A stretch of DNA of 64,000 nucleotides from Streptomyces parvulus (GCF_014648855.1 NZ_BMRX01000011.1:1-64000), one strand, 5' to 3'; counted from the stretch's first letter, positions 45,336 to 54,267 are shown. Numbers and translations are program-made. Notes: generated from the letters alone by a model not told the origin.

Positions 45336-45751
45336 CCCGACCCTCCCCCGCCACGCACAGCGAGCTGGACCAGTTGCTCACCGGACTCGTGGAGCGGGTC
45401 GCCGACGTCAACCAGGCGGTGGTGCTCTCCGAGGACGGACTGGTCGTCAGCAAGTCCACCGGTTTCCTGCGGGACGACGCCGAGCGGCTGGCGGCGACCG
45501 CGTCGGGCCTGATGAGCCTCAGCAAGGGCGTCAGCATGGACTTCCGCGGCGGCCCGGTGCGCCAGGCCCTCATCGAGATGGCGAACAGCTACCTGATCCT
45601 CACCTCCGCGGGTCCGGGCGCCCATCTGGTCGTGCTCACCGGGCCGAACGCGGACGTCGGTGTGGTGGCGTACCAGATGAACATGCTGGTGAAGAAGATC
45701 GGCGAGCACCTGAGCGCGGCACCGCGGGCCACCGCGGGACCCGGCGAGTGA
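45332..45751 (+). CDS. cvnB: Conservon protein CvnB (roadblock/LC7)
   Basis: This is a 139-aa roadblock/LC7-domain protein, the second conservon component and probably a GTPase-activating or scaffold factor for CvnD. Family blocks are LDQLLTGLVERVADVNQAVV, LSEDGLVVSKS, and FRGGPVRQALIEM. The ATG overlaps the cvnA stop as ATGA. Its stop is 1 nt before the cvnC start. The Cvn set is thought to form a membrane-associated complex resembling eukaryotic G-protein signalling. Confidence 0.93.
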   Translation: MTRPSPATHSELDQLLTGLVERVADVNQAVVLSEDGLVVSKSTGFLRDDAERLAATASGLMSLSKGVSMDFRGGPVRQALIEMANSYLILTSAGPGAHLVVLTGPNADVGVVAYQMNMLVKKIGEHLSAAPRATAGPGE

Positions 45752-45752
45752 C

Positions 45753-46112
45753 GTGACCGGAGGCGACGCGGGGGGCCGGCTCGTGCGGCCGTTCACCCTG
45801 ACCGGCGGCCGGACCCGGCCCAGCCGCGCCGACTTCACCCTCATCACGACGGTGACCGCGGTGGACCCGCAGCCCGTGCGGGCCGCCCGGCCGCAGCCCG
45901 AGCACCTGCGGATCCTGCGGCTGTGCGCCCGGCCGGTGGCCGTGGCGGAGGTCGCGGCCCGCCTCGATCTGCCGGTGAGCGTGGTGGTCATCCTGCTCTC
46001 CGACCTGCTGGAGGCCGGCCGGATCACCGCCCGGCCGCCGCACCTGGTCACCCGCGCCAACCCGGACCTGGACCTGCTGCAGAAAGTGAGGGACGGCCTT
46101 GGCCGGCTCTGA
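45753..46112 (+). CDS. cvnC: Conservon protein CvnC (DUF742)
   Basis: This is a 119-aa DUF742 protein, third conservon component. Family pattern: VRPFTLTGGRTRP at the N-terminus, TLITTV, and a winged-helix-like C-terminus EVAARLDLPVSVVVILLSDLLEAG. The start GTG lies 1 nt after the cvnB stop, and the end overlaps cvnD by 14 nt. The role within the complex is not established. Confidence 0.92.
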   Translation: MTGGDAGGRLVRPFTLTGGRTRPSRADFTLITTVTAVDPQPVRAARPQPEHLRILRLCARPVAVAEVAARLDLPVSVVVILLSDLLEAGRITARPPHLVTRANPDLDLLQKVRDGLGRL

Positions 46113-46710
46113 CCGCGCCGCCGAGGCGCGCACGGCGACCGCGCGCCCGTCCGCGCCCGACGCCGTCAAGATCCTGATCGCCGGCGGTTTCGGCGTCGGC
46201 AAGACCACCATGGTGGGCTCGGTCAGCGAGATAGCCCCGCTGCGCACCGAGGAGCCGCTGACCGCGGCGGGACTCGACGTCGACGACCTGGCCGGCATCG
46301 AGGAGAAGCGGGCCACCACCGTGGCCCTGGACTTCGGGCGCATCACCATCGGCCGGGAACTGGTGCTGTACCTCTTCGGTACGCCGGGTCAGCAGCGGTT
46401 CTGGTTCATGTGGAACGACCTGGCGATCGGCGCGCTCGGCGCGGTGGTGCTGGTCGACGTCCGCAGGCCCGAGTCGAGCTTCGCCGCCATCGACTTCTTC
46501 GAGCGGCGGGGCATCCCGTTCGTGGTCGGCGTCAACGGCTTCCACGGGCGGCACCCGTACCCGGCGGCGGAGATCCGCGAGGCCCTCGCGCTGCCGGAGC
46601 ACGTGCAGGTGCTGCTGTGCGACGCGCGGGAGCGGACCTCCAGCCGGGACGTCCTCATCGCCCTGATCGACCAGCTGATCGACGCCGCGACCGGGGCCGC
46701 GGCGTCGTAG
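46099..46710 (+). CDS. cvnD: Conservon GTPase CvnD
   Basis: This is a 203-aa small GTPase of the conservon type (ATP/GTP-binding family). The P-loop is GGFGVGKTTMVGSV near residues 29-42, switch/G3 is FGTPGQQRFWFMW, and the specificity segment is VVGVNGF rather than a canonical NKxD, a usual feature of CvnD. The start is a TTG at 46099 overlapping the cvnC end by 14 nt, with GAGGGAC upstream. It is the last gene of the operon, convergent with the osmoprotectant importer. Confidence 0.92.
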   Translation: MAGSDRAAEARTATARPSAPDAVKILIAGGFGVGKTTMVGSVSEIAPLRTEEPLTAAGLDVDDLAGIEEKRATTVALDFGRITIGRELVLYLFGTPGQQRFWFMWNDLAIGALGAVVLVDVRRPESSFAAIDFFERRGIPFVVGVNGFHGRHPYPAAEIREALALPEHVQVLLCDARERTSSRDVLIALIDQLIDAATGAAAS

Positions 46711-46731
46711 CGGGTCGTGCCCGGGCGTCCG

Positions 46732-47694
46732 TCAGACGAGGCCCGCGGACTCCAGCCACTCCTTGGCCACGTCCAGCGGGTCCTTCTTGTCCAGCTGGAC
46801 CTGGGCGTCCAGGTCCAGGAGGGTCTTGGTGTCCAGCTTGGCGGAGACCGCGTTGAGCGTGTCCACGCCCTCCTTGGACAGGCCCTCCTTGGTGACCAGC
46901 GGGGTCACGTTGGCGAAGCCGAAGAGGTTCTCCGGGTCCTTCAGGACGACGAACTTCTCCTTGACGATGGTCGGGTCGGTGGTGAAGACGTCCGCCGCCT
47001 GCACCGTGTTCTTGGTGAGCGCGGCCTGGGTGAGCGGGCCGCCCGCGTCGAGCGCCTTGAAGGACTTGAACTTGACGCCGTACACCGACTCCAGGCCCTT
47101 CAGGCCCTGCTGCCGGGTCTGGAACTCGGGCGAGCCGCCGATGGTCAGGTCCGGGGCCACGTCCTTGAGGTCGGCGAGGGTCGACTCGGCGGTGAGGCCG
47201 TGCTTCTTCGCCGTCTCGGCGTTGACGCTCACCGAGTCCTTGTTCTCGGCCGGCGAGGAATCCAGCACGGTCAGCTTCTTGTCGAGCTTGGCCTTCACGG
47301 CCTCGTTGACCGCGTCGGCGGACTGCTGCTCGGCCTCGGGGTCGAGGTAGGCGAGGAGCGAGCCGTTGTACTCGGGCAGCACCGTGACCGAGCCGTTCTT
47401 CATCAGGCCGTAGGTCGTCTCCCTGCTGCCTATGTTGTGCTTGTAGGTGACCTTGAGGCCCTTGGCCTTGAGCGCCTCGCCGTAGATGTCGGCGAGCAGG
47501 GTGCTCTCGGCGAAGTTGTTCGAGCCGACGACGACGGTGCCGGCCTTCGCCTTCTCGCCGGCCAGCGGGTTGTCGGACGTGTCGTCGGAGTCGGAGGAAC
47601 AGCCCGCGAGCAGCGCCGCCGCGGCGGTGAGCGCGACGGCCGCCGCACCGGAGTGCCTCGTCCTGGACCAGCTGCTCTTCCTGGTAGAAGTCAT
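46732..47694 (-). CDS. Glycine betaine/osmoprotectant-binding lipoprotein
   Basis: This is the extracytoplasmic receptor of an OpuC/ProX-type compatible-solute importer, 320 aa. The lipobox is LLAGC with lipidated Cys32. The mature N-terminus TVVVGSNNFAESTLLADIYG is the class hallmark, and FTTDPTIVKEKFVVLKDPE binds the ligand lobe. Further upstream starts exist (ATG at 47715); the one given yields an N-terminus with a compact signal peptide. It is the last gene of a four-gene operon (ATPase, permease, permease, receptor), 84 bp after the second permease gene. Confidence 0.88.
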   Translation of the reverse strand: MTSTRKSSWSRTRHSGAAAVALTAAAALLAGCSSDSDDTSDNPLAGEKAKAGTVVVGSNNFAESTLLADIYGEALKAKGLKVTYKHNIGSRETTYGLMKNGSVTVLPEYNGSLLAYLDPEAEQQSADAVNEAVKAKLDKKLTVLDSSPAENKDSVSVNAETAKKHGLTAESTLADLKDVAPDLTIGGSPEFQTRQQGLKGLESVYGVKFKSFKALDAGGPLTQAALTKNTVQAADVFTTDPTIVKEKFVVLKDPENLFGFANVTPLVTKEGLSKEGVDTLNAVSAKLDTKTLLDLDAQVQLDKKDPLDVAKEWLESAGLV

Positions 47695-47778
47695 CCACCG
47701 ATCCAAACGAGCCATGCGTCGGTCAGTCAAGAACAGCCTGGTTACGGTTTCTTCCCCGGCCGCCGCGCCCACCGCTCC

Positions 47779-48444
47779 TCAGCGCCGCCGCACGCCCGGC
47801 GACACCGCGAACCGTCCCGCCGCCCAGAACAGCCCGAGGGTGACCAGCGCGAGCGCGGCCACCAGCGTGGCGCCGCCGACCACCTTCTCGTAGTCGCGCT
47901 GGTAGAGCCCGTCGATGATGTACCGGCCGATGCCGCCGAGGGAGACGTAGGCCGCGATGGTCGCCGTGGAGACGACCTGGATGGCGGCGGAGCGCAGGCC
48001 GCTGAGGACGAGCGGCAGGGCGACGGGCAGTTCCACCCGGAACAGGATGCCGGCCTCGTGCATGCCCATGCCCCGCGCGGCGTCCACGGGTGAGGGGTCG
48101 ACGGAGCGGACGGCCTCGTAGGTGGTGACCAGGATCGGCGGGATCGCGAGGATGACCAGCGGGACCATCACGGGCAGCAGGCCGATGCCGACGACGACGG
48201 CGATCAGCACCAGCAGGCCGAAGCTGGGCAGCGCGCGGGCGGCGGTGGCGACGAAGGCGACGGCGTTGCCGCCGCGGCCGGTGTGCCCGGTCAGCAGCCC
48301 GATGGGCAGGCCGATCGCGGTGGCGAGGCCGAGGGCCATCAGCGTGTACTGGACGTGTTCCAGCAGGCGCTGGGGGATGCCGTCGTAGCCGTGCCAGTGG
48401 GCGCTGTCGCTGAAGAAGGCGTTGACGAAGTTGAGGACGTTCAC
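47779..48444 (-). CDS. Osmoprotectant ABC transporter permease (second)
   Basis: This is a 221-aa ProW/OpuCB-type permease with about five membrane helices. The coupling loop is PSPVDAARGMGMHEAGILFR. The sequence LPSFGLLVLIAVVVGIGLLP is typical of the class. The GTG start overlaps the upstream permease stop in GTGA. With the other permease it forms the heterodimeric channel for glycine betaine, choline or ectoine-like solutes; which one is not readable. Confidence 0.88.
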   Translation of the reverse strand: MNVLNFVNAFFSDSAHWHGYDGIPQRLLEHVQYTLMALGLATAIGLPIGLLTGHTGRGGNAVAFVATAARALPSFGLLVLIAVVVGIGLLPVMVPLVILAIPPILVTTYEAVRSVDPSPVDAARGMGMHEAGILFRVELPVALPLVLSGLRSAAIQVVSTATIAAYVSLGGIGRYIIDGLYQRDYEKVVGGATLVAALALVTLGLFWAAGRFAVSPGVRRR

Positions 48445-49151
48445 CGGGCCGACGCCTCCTCCGGCTCGGGCAGTTCGCGCCGGGCGGCAAACTGCTTGGG
48501 ACGGCCGCCCTTGCCGCGCGGCATCCACGGCGTCAGCAGGTTGCGGATCAGGACGAGCAGCGCGTCGCACAGGACGGCCAGTACGGCGGTGGTCAGCACG
48601 GAGTTGACCGCCAGCTCCGGACGGCCGTACTTCTGGGCGTCGGCGAGCAGGTTGCCGAGGGCACCCTGGTTGCCGATCAGGGCGCCGACGCTGACCAGCG
48701 AGATGCTCGCGGACACGGCGACCCGCAGGCCGGCGAGGATGGCGGGCACCGCGATGGGCAACTGCACCTGGAGGTAGCGCCGTACCGGTCCGAAGCCCAT
48801 GGCGGTGGACGCCGCCAGGGTCTCCTCGGGCACCGACCGGACGCCGTCGACGATGGCCGGCACCAGCACGACGAGGCTGTAGACGGCGAGCGGGATCATG
48901 ACCGTCAGCTCGGTCTGGCCGGTGTAGTCGATGAGGACGACGAACACGGCCAGCGACGGGACGGCGTAGAACACGGTGGTCACGCCGAGCACCGGCGGGT
49001 ACAGCCAGCGGAAGCGGACGCAGAGCTGGGCCACGGGCAGCGCGGCGAGCAGTCCGGCCAGCACCGGCAGCAGCGCCTCGCGCAGGTGCAGGCCGATCAG
49101 GCCGAAGTAGGTGTTGTCGAGGTCGCTCGGTATGTCGAAGAAGCCGTTCAC
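48441..49151 (-). CDS. Osmoprotectant ABC transporter permease (first)
   Basis: This is a 236-aa ProW/OpuCD-type permease. The class motif VFYAVPSLAVFVVLIDYTG is in the second helix region and the EAA-like loop is SVPEETLAASTAMGFGPVRR. The C-terminal hydrophilic tail (LPEPEEASAR) is short. The GTG start overlaps the ATPase stop as GTGA and the gene overlaps the next permease by the same signal, so three proteins are translationally coupled. Confidence 0.88.
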   Translation of the reverse strand: MNGFFDIPSDLDNTYFGLIGLHLREALLPVLAGLLAALPVAQLCVRFRWLYPPVLGVTTVFYAVPSLAVFVVLIDYTGQTELTVMIPLAVYSLVVLVPAIVDGVRSVPEETLAASTAMGFGPVRRYLQVQLPIAVPAILAGLRVAVSASISLVSVGALIGNQGALGNLLADAQKYGRPELAVNSVLTTAVLAVLCDALLVLIRNLLTPWMPRGKGGRPKQFAARRELPEPEEASAR

Positions 49152-50299
49152 GGCGCGACCTTCGTGACGTCGGCGGACCCGGCGCCGGGCGTCTCCTGGG
49201 CGGCCGTGCGGTCGTGGGCGGCGCGGATGGCCTCGGCGATGGTCTGCTGGGAGACGACACCGGTGACCCGGCCGCCGTCGTTCACGGCGACGGCCCAGCC
49301 GGCGGGCGAGAGGACGGCGCAATCGAGGGCGGCGCGCAGCGAGTCGGTGCCGGGCACGAAGGGCCGGCCGTGGGAGAGCAGCCGCGCGGCGTCGACGCTC
49401 CCGGCGGTCAGGTCCTCCGGCCGGGCCCAGCCGAGCGGCCTGTCGTCCGCGTCGGTCACCAGCAGGTAGGGGGCGCCGGCCGCGGCGGGCGGCGCCCCGG
49501 CGGCGTCGGCGCGCACGACCGGGCCGCGGGTCAGCTCCAGGCCGGCGGACGGGAAGAAGGAGAGGCGCCGGATGCCGCGGTCGGCGCCGAGGAAGTCCTC
49601 GACGAACTCGTCGGCGGGGTCGGACAGCAGCTCGGCGGGCGGCGCGAACTGGGCGAGCCGGCCGCCGGTGCGCATCACCGCGACCATGGTGCCCAGCTTG
49701 ATGGCCTCGTCGATGTCGTGCGTGACGAAGACGATGGTCTTGCCCAGTTCGTCCTGGATGCGCAGGAGTTCGTCCTGGAGTCCCTTGCGGACCACCGGGT
49801 CGACGGCGGAGAACGGCTCGTCCATGAGCAGCACCGGCGGGTCGGCGGCGAGCGCCCGGGCCACGCCGACGCGCTGCTGCTGGCCGCCGGAGAGCTGGTA
49901 GGGGTAGCGCTTGCCGAGGGAGGCGTCCAGTCCCACCCGCTCCATCAGTTCGGCGGCGCGCTCCCGGGACTTCTGCTTGCCCCAGCCGATCATGCGGGGC
50001 ACGGTGGCGATGTTGTCGAGGATCGTCCGGTGCTGGAAGAGCCCGGCGTTCTGGATGACGTACCCCATCGATCGGCGCAGTGTGGTGACCGGCTGCCGGC
50101 CGAGGTCGTCGCCGTCGAGGAGGATGGTGCCCTCGGTGGGCTCGACCATCCTGTTGATCATCCGCAGGGTCGTCGTCTTGCCGCAGCCCGAGGGGCCGAC
50201 GAGGACGGTTATCGCGCGGTCGGGTATCTCCAGCGACAGGTGGTCGACCGCCACGGTGCCGTCCGGGTACCGCTTGGTGACTGAGTCCATGCGTATCAA
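49148..50299 (-). CDS. Osmoprotectant ABC transporter ATPase with CBS domains
   Basis: This is a 383-aa ProV/OpuCA-type ATPase. Walker A is GPSGCGKTT near residues 35-43, the signature is LSGGQQQR near 136-143, and Walker B is VLLMDEP near 155-161. The C-terminal third carries two CBS-like repeats (PLGWARPEDLTAGSV; GRVTGVVSQQTIAEAI) that in this family sense ionic strength. A TTG at 50299 gives the family start MIR and has a GAAGGG site about 11 nt upstream; ATG at 50290 is the alternative. It is the first gene of the importer operon. Confidence 0.88.
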   Translation of the reverse strand: MIRMDSVTKRYPDGTVAVDHLSLEIPDRAITVLVGPSGCGKTTTLRMINRMVEPTEGTILLDGDDLGRQPVTTLRRSMGYVIQNAGLFQHRTILDNIATVPRMIGWGKQKSRERAAELMERVGLDASLGKRYPYQLSGGQQQRVGVARALAADPPVLLMDEPFSAVDPVVRKGLQDELLRIQDELGKTIVFVTHDIDEAIKLGTMVAVMRTGGRLAQFAPPAELLSDPADEFVEDFLGADRGIRRLSFFPSAGLELTRGPVVRADAAGAPPAAAGAPYLLVTDADDRPLGWARPEDLTAGSVDAARLLSHGRPFVPGTDSLRAALDCAVLSPAGWAVAVNDGGRVTGVVSQQTIAEAIRAAHDRTAAQETPGAGSADVTKVAP

Positions 50300-50547
50300 A
50301 ACGCCGAATGCCCTTCGGGTCTGGCAGAAGCTGCCCGCTCCGGCCGCGGTCGGTGGGGCCGTCGCCGGTCGAGTGTAGACGGCGGACCTGCGGGGCCCGT
50401 CGGTCCGGGCGACTCCTTCCCCCTGGCCGGGCGTTCACACCGGGGCCGTCGGGTGCGGCGCACGCGGGCCCGTACGCCTGCCGGGCGGCACGCCGGCCGG
50501 CGTACGACACTGGAGGGAAGACGTCCCCGGCCCCCGAGGGGAGCGAT

Positions 50548-52272
50548 GTGGTGTCCTCCCTGCTGTCGGTGAACACGGGAATGCCGCGGAACGTGGCCTG
50601 GCACGGCGACACGGTCCACACCGGTGTGTGGAAGCTGCCGCGCTGCGGCCCGGTCACGGCCCGGCGCCTCAATCTCGACGGCGACGGCCAGGGCGACCGG
50701 GCGGGACACGGGGGCGAGCAGCGCGCGGTGCTCGTGTACCAGGTGCAGTCCTACCGGTACTGGGAGCAGGTCCTCCACCGCGACGACTTCGGCTACGGCC
50801 AGTTCGGCGAGAACCTCACCGTGGACGGCCTGCCCGACGACCGGGTCTGCATCGGTGACCGCTATGCCGTGGGAGAGGCCGAGTTCGAGGTCACGCAGCC
50901 CAGGGTCACCTGCTACCGCGTCGGCATGCGGCTCGCCGAGCCGCGCATGCCGGCCCTGCTGGTCGGCCACCGCCGGCCCGGCTTCTACATGCGGGTGATC
51001 CGGGAGGGCCGCATCCGGGCCGGGGACCCGATCGTCAGGACCCGCAGCGGATGGGGGTCACTGAGCGTCACCGACGCCGACGCCCTGCTCTACCTGCCCG
51101 ACCACGACGCCGACACGCTGCGCCTCGCCCTCTCCGTCCCCGCGCTCAGCCCCGGCTGGCGCGGCTCGTTCCGCGACCTGCTGGCCGCCGCCGAGCATCC
51201 CGACGCCGCCCCGGGCCCGAGCTGGCCGGGCTTCCGGGAGCTGCTGGTGGACGAGGTGGTTCCCGAGAACGCGTCCGTCACCTCCCTCTATCTCGGCTCG
51301 CCCGACGGGTCGCCGCTGCCGGTGGCACGGGCCGGGCAGTACGTCACGCTGCGCCTTCCCTCGCTCGCCGAGCCGGCCCCGGTGCGCAGCTACTCCCTGT
51401 CCTCGGCCTCCGCCGACGGCCGGTACCGCATCAGTGTCAAACACGAGGCCCACGGCTCGGTGAGCGGATACCTGACGACGCGCACGCACCGGGGTGCCCG
51501 CCTGGACGTGGCGGCTCCCCGGGGCGAGTTCGTGCTCGACCGCGGCGGTGAGCCGGTCGTCCTCGTCTCGGCCGGAATCGGTCTGACACCGGTGCTGGCC
51601 ATGCTCCACGACCTCGCCGCCCACGACCGCGAGCGTGAGGTCTGGTGGATCCACGGCGCCCGCCGGCCCGAGGAGCACCCGCTCGCCGCGGAGGCCCACG
51701 ACCTGCTCACCGACCTGCCGAACGGGCACGAGCACGTCTATTACTCCGCCGCCCCCGGGGACCGCCGACCCGGCCACGCCGTACGGGGGCGGCTCACGAG
51801 GGAGGCGCTCCTGGCCCTTTCCCTTCCCGCCGACGCCAGCGCCTACCTGTGCGGGCCGGAGGGCTTCATGGACGACATGCGGCAGGCGCTCGAAGCGGCC
51901 GGCATCGATCCGGCCCGCACGCACACCGAGGCCTTCGCGGCCCTGCCCTCCCTCCGCCCCGGTGTCGCCGCGCAGGCGGTCGCGGCACCGCACCAGCCCC
52001 CCGGCGAGCCCGGGACGGGCCCACGGGTGACCTTCGCCCGCAGTGGCCTCGCCACCCGGTATCCCGCGGACGGGCGGAGCCTTCTCGAACTGGCCGAGGC
52101 CTGCGACGTCCCCGTCCGCTGGTCCTGCCGCACCGGGGTGTGCCACACCTGCGTCACCCCGCTCCTGTCCGGGACGGTCGGCTACGACCCGGCCCCGCTG
52201 GAGGACCCCGCGAGCGGCGAGGTGCTGATCTGCTGCGCCCGGCCGGACGCCGATGTCGTCCTGGACATGTGA
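50548..52272 (+). CDS. MOSC, ferredoxin-reductase and 2Fe-2S ferredoxin fusion protein
   Basis: This is a 574-aa cytoplasmic redox fusion. Residues about 1-210 are a MOSC domain, a sulfur- or Mo-cofactor-handling fold, with GQFGENLTVDG and the conserved Cys in PRVTCYRVGMRL. About 230-470 is an FAD/NAD ferredoxin-reductase module: RSYSLSSA, SAGIGLTPVLAM and AYLCGPEGFM. The end is a plant-type ferredoxin with CRTGVCHTC and a last Cys in ICCA. The order resembles bacterial YiiM-type electron-transfer fusions for N-hydroxylated or sulfur substrates; the true substrate is unknown. The GTG at 50548 (or 50551) follows GAGGGG. It is convergent with secY2, 9 nt between stops. Confidence 0.88.
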   Translation: MVSSLLSVNTGMPRNVAWHGDTVHTGVWKLPRCGPVTARRLNLDGDGQGDRAGHGGEQRAVLVYQVQSYRYWEQVLHRDDFGYGQFGENLTVDGLPDDRVCIGDRYAVGEAEFEVTQPRVTCYRVGMRLAEPRMPALLVGHRRPGFYMRVIREGRIRAGDPIVRTRSGWGSLSVTDADALLYLPDHDADTLRLALSVPALSPGWRGSFRDLLAAAEHPDAAPGPSWPGFRELLVDEVVPENASVTSLYLGSPDGSPLPVARAGQYVTLRLPSLAEPAPVRSYSLSSASADGRYRISVKHEAHGSVSGYLTTRTHRGARLDVAAPRGEFVLDRGGEPVVLVSAGIGLTPVLAMLHDLAAHDREREVWWIHGARRPEEHPLAAEAHDLLTDLPNGHEHVYYSAAPGDRRPGHAVRGRLTREALLALSLPADASAYLCGPEGFMDDMRQALEAAGIDPARTHTEAFAALPSLRPGVAAQAVAAPHQPPGEPGTGPRVTFARSGLATRYPADGRSLLELAEACDVPVRWSCRTGVCHTCVTPLLSGTVGYDPAPLEDPASGEVLICCARPDADVVLDM

Positions 52273-52281
52273 GACCACGGC

Positions 52282-53589
52282 TCAGCGCAGGAATCCCTCG
52301 TAGCGGTGCTGCTCGATCTGGCTGCTGATCTGCTTCACGGTCTCCAGCCCGACGCTCACGATGATGAGGATGCTCGTCCCCGTGAGCTGGTTCGCGCTGC
52401 CGAAACTGCCGAGGGCCACCGTCGGCACCAGGGCGATCAGACCGAGGTAGAGCGATCCCGGCCAGGTGAGGCGGTTGAGGACGTACCCCAGGTACTGCGC
52501 GGTGGCCTTCCCCGCCCGAATCCCCGGAATGAACCCTCCGGCCTGCTTGATGTTCCCCGCGATCTCTTCCGGATTGAACGTGATGGACACGTAGAAGAAG
52601 GCGAAGAAGACGATGAGAAGGAAGTAGATCGCCACGTAATAGGGATGGTTCCCCTTGCTCAGGTTGTTCGTGATCCAGGTCGACCATCCGGAGTCGGAGC
52701 CGGCGAACTGCGCGATCAGCGCGGGAATGTAGAGCAGCGAGGAGGCGAAGATGACGGGGACCACGCCGGCCTGGTTGACCTTCAACGGGATGTAGGTGGC
52801 GGTGCCCCCGTACGATTTCCGGCCGATCATGCGCTTGGCGTACTGCACCGGAATGCGGCGTTGCGCCTGCTCCACGAAGACGACCAGGCCCACCATCACG
52901 AACCCCACCAGCAGGACGATGCCGAAGGCGAGCCAGCCGCCGGCGAGGGTGCTCTCCTGCTTCACCGCCCAGAGCGCGCCGGGGAGGGTCGAGGCGATGG
53001 AGAGGAAGATCAGCATCGACATGCCGTTGCCGACGCCCCGTTCGGTGATGAGTTCACCGAACCACATGACGCATGCCGTACCGGCCGTGATGGTCACCAC
53101 CATGACGGCGGTGACGAAGACGGAGTCGTCCGGAACGATCTGAGACGCGTCCGGGCAGTTGGGAAACAGCGCGCCGTTGCGGGCGGTCGCCACGAGACCG
53201 GTCCCCTGGAGGACCGCGAGGGCCACCGTGAGGTAGCGGGTGTACTGAGTGATCTTCGCCTGCCCGGAGGCGCCTTCCTTCTTCAGCGCCTCCAGCCTCG
53301 GAATCACCGCCGTGAGCAGCTGGAGGATGATGCTGGCCGTGATGTAGGGAAGGATCCCGAGCGCGAACACCGTGATCTGAAGGAGCGCACCGCCGCTGAA
53401 CAGGTTGACCAGCCCGAGGATTCCGTTCGACTGCGAAACGGAATCCACGCATCGCTGGACCCTCTGGTAGTCCACGCCCGGAATCGGCACATGGGAGCCG
53501 AGACGGAACAGGATGATGATGCCCAGCGTGAATGCCAGCTTTTTTCGCAGGTCGGGGGTCTTGAAAACACTTGCGAACGCGTTCAGCAC
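52282..53589 (-). CDS. secY: Second SecY preprotein translocase subunit
   Basis: This is a full-length SecY channel protein of 435 aa with ten membrane helices. The plug/N-terminal region TPDLRKKLAFTLGIIILFR, the SecY signatures RLGSHVPIPGVDY and GLVNLFSGGALLQITVFALG, and the loop NQAGVVPVIFASS are all present. It is not in a ribosomal-protein operon: neighbours are a MOSC fusion and an unknown gene, and no secA is adjacent. Streptomycetes keep their main secY in the spc operon, so this is probably a paralogue. The GTG at 53589 has AGAGGAAC upstream. No breaks were seen. Confidence 0.93.
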   Translation of the reverse strand: MLNAFASVFKTPDLRKKLAFTLGIIILFRLGSHVPIPGVDYQRVQRCVDSVSQSNGILGLVNLFSGGALLQITVFALGILPYITASIILQLLTAVIPRLEALKKEGASGQAKITQYTRYLTVALAVLQGTGLVATARNGALFPNCPDASQIVPDDSVFVTAVMVVTITAGTACVMWFGELITERGVGNGMSMLIFLSIASTLPGALWAVKQESTLAGGWLAFGIVLLVGFVMVGLVVFVEQAQRRIPVQYAKRMIGRKSYGGTATYIPLKVNQAGVVPVIFASSLLYIPALIAQFAGSDSGWSTWITNNLSKGNHPYYVAIYFLLIVFFAFFYVSITFNPEEIAGNIKQAGGFIPGIRAGKATAQYLGYVLNRLTWPGSLYLGLIALVPTVALGSFGSANQLTGTSILIIVSVGLETVKQISSQIEQHRYEGFLR

Positions 53590-53724
53590 GATGGTTCCTC
53601 TTGTGAGCCCGAGGGTGCCGGTCCGCGGCTCCTTGGGCTCATGCTGCACGCCCCGGGCGCGACCGGCCCGTCCTGCTGATCCCATCCGGTGGCGCCGGTA
53701 GGCCGTCCGGGTTCGGCGGCGGAG

Positions 53725-54267
53725 TCAGAAGCCGCGCAGGATGCCCTCGGAGGGGCCTCGCTCGATCGACCTGCGCTGCCTTTCGGCGGCCAGTTGCGTG
53801 ACGGCCTGGTGCGTCTCACCCAGGATGGCGATCTGATCGGGGTCGAGGTCCGCGGCCGTGTCGTCGGACGGCGTCGGACGCATCCCGGCCGCCGCCGCGA
53901 GGTGGGCGAGGACGGGGTCGTTCCAGTCCCCCATGGCATCGGCCGCGTCGCGGTGGACGTGCCGGGCGTCCGCCGCGGCGGCCCGGTAGCGTCCGGCCAG
54001 GCCGCTGCCCCGGCGCCACAGCCAGCCCACGACCGTCTCGTAGGGGAAGTCCCGGACGACCTGGGACGCGGCCTCGATCAGCATCGGGCAGCCGGTCCTC
54101 ACGGGCGCGGCGGGCAGGACGCGGTCGCCGTCGAGGAGGACGGCCTGCGCCTCCGTGAGATCGATGAGTTCGGCGGCCGCCAGCGCGAGCGACAGGTCGC
54201 CCTGCTCCACGCGCGGCTCACCACCGAGCACTACGGCGAGCGCCGACAGTCTCTGGGCTGTTGCCAT
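53725..54267 (-). CDS. Hypothetical protein
   Basis: I do not recognise this gene. From the ATG at 54267, which has GGAG 6-8 nt upstream, it encodes 180 aa; a GTG at 54300 would add 11. It is soluble, with an Ala/Leu-rich helical N-terminus (SALAVVLGGEPRVEQG), RDFPYETVVGWLWRRG in the middle, and a helical C-terminus ending SIERGPSEGILRGF. There is no signal peptide or membrane helix. It shares the strand with secY2 with a 135-bp gap, so the two could be co-transcribed. It faces a divergent SDR gene over an inverted repeat. Confidence 0.6.
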   Translation of the reverse strand: MATAQRLSALAVVLGGEPRVEQGDLSLALAAAELIDLTEAQAVLLDGDRVLPAAPVRTGCPMLIEAASQVVRDFPYETVVGWLWRRGSGLAGRYRAAAADARHVHRDAADAMGDWNDPVLAHLAAAAGMRPTPSDDTAADLDPDQIAILGETHQAVTQLAAERQRRSIERGPSEGILRGF

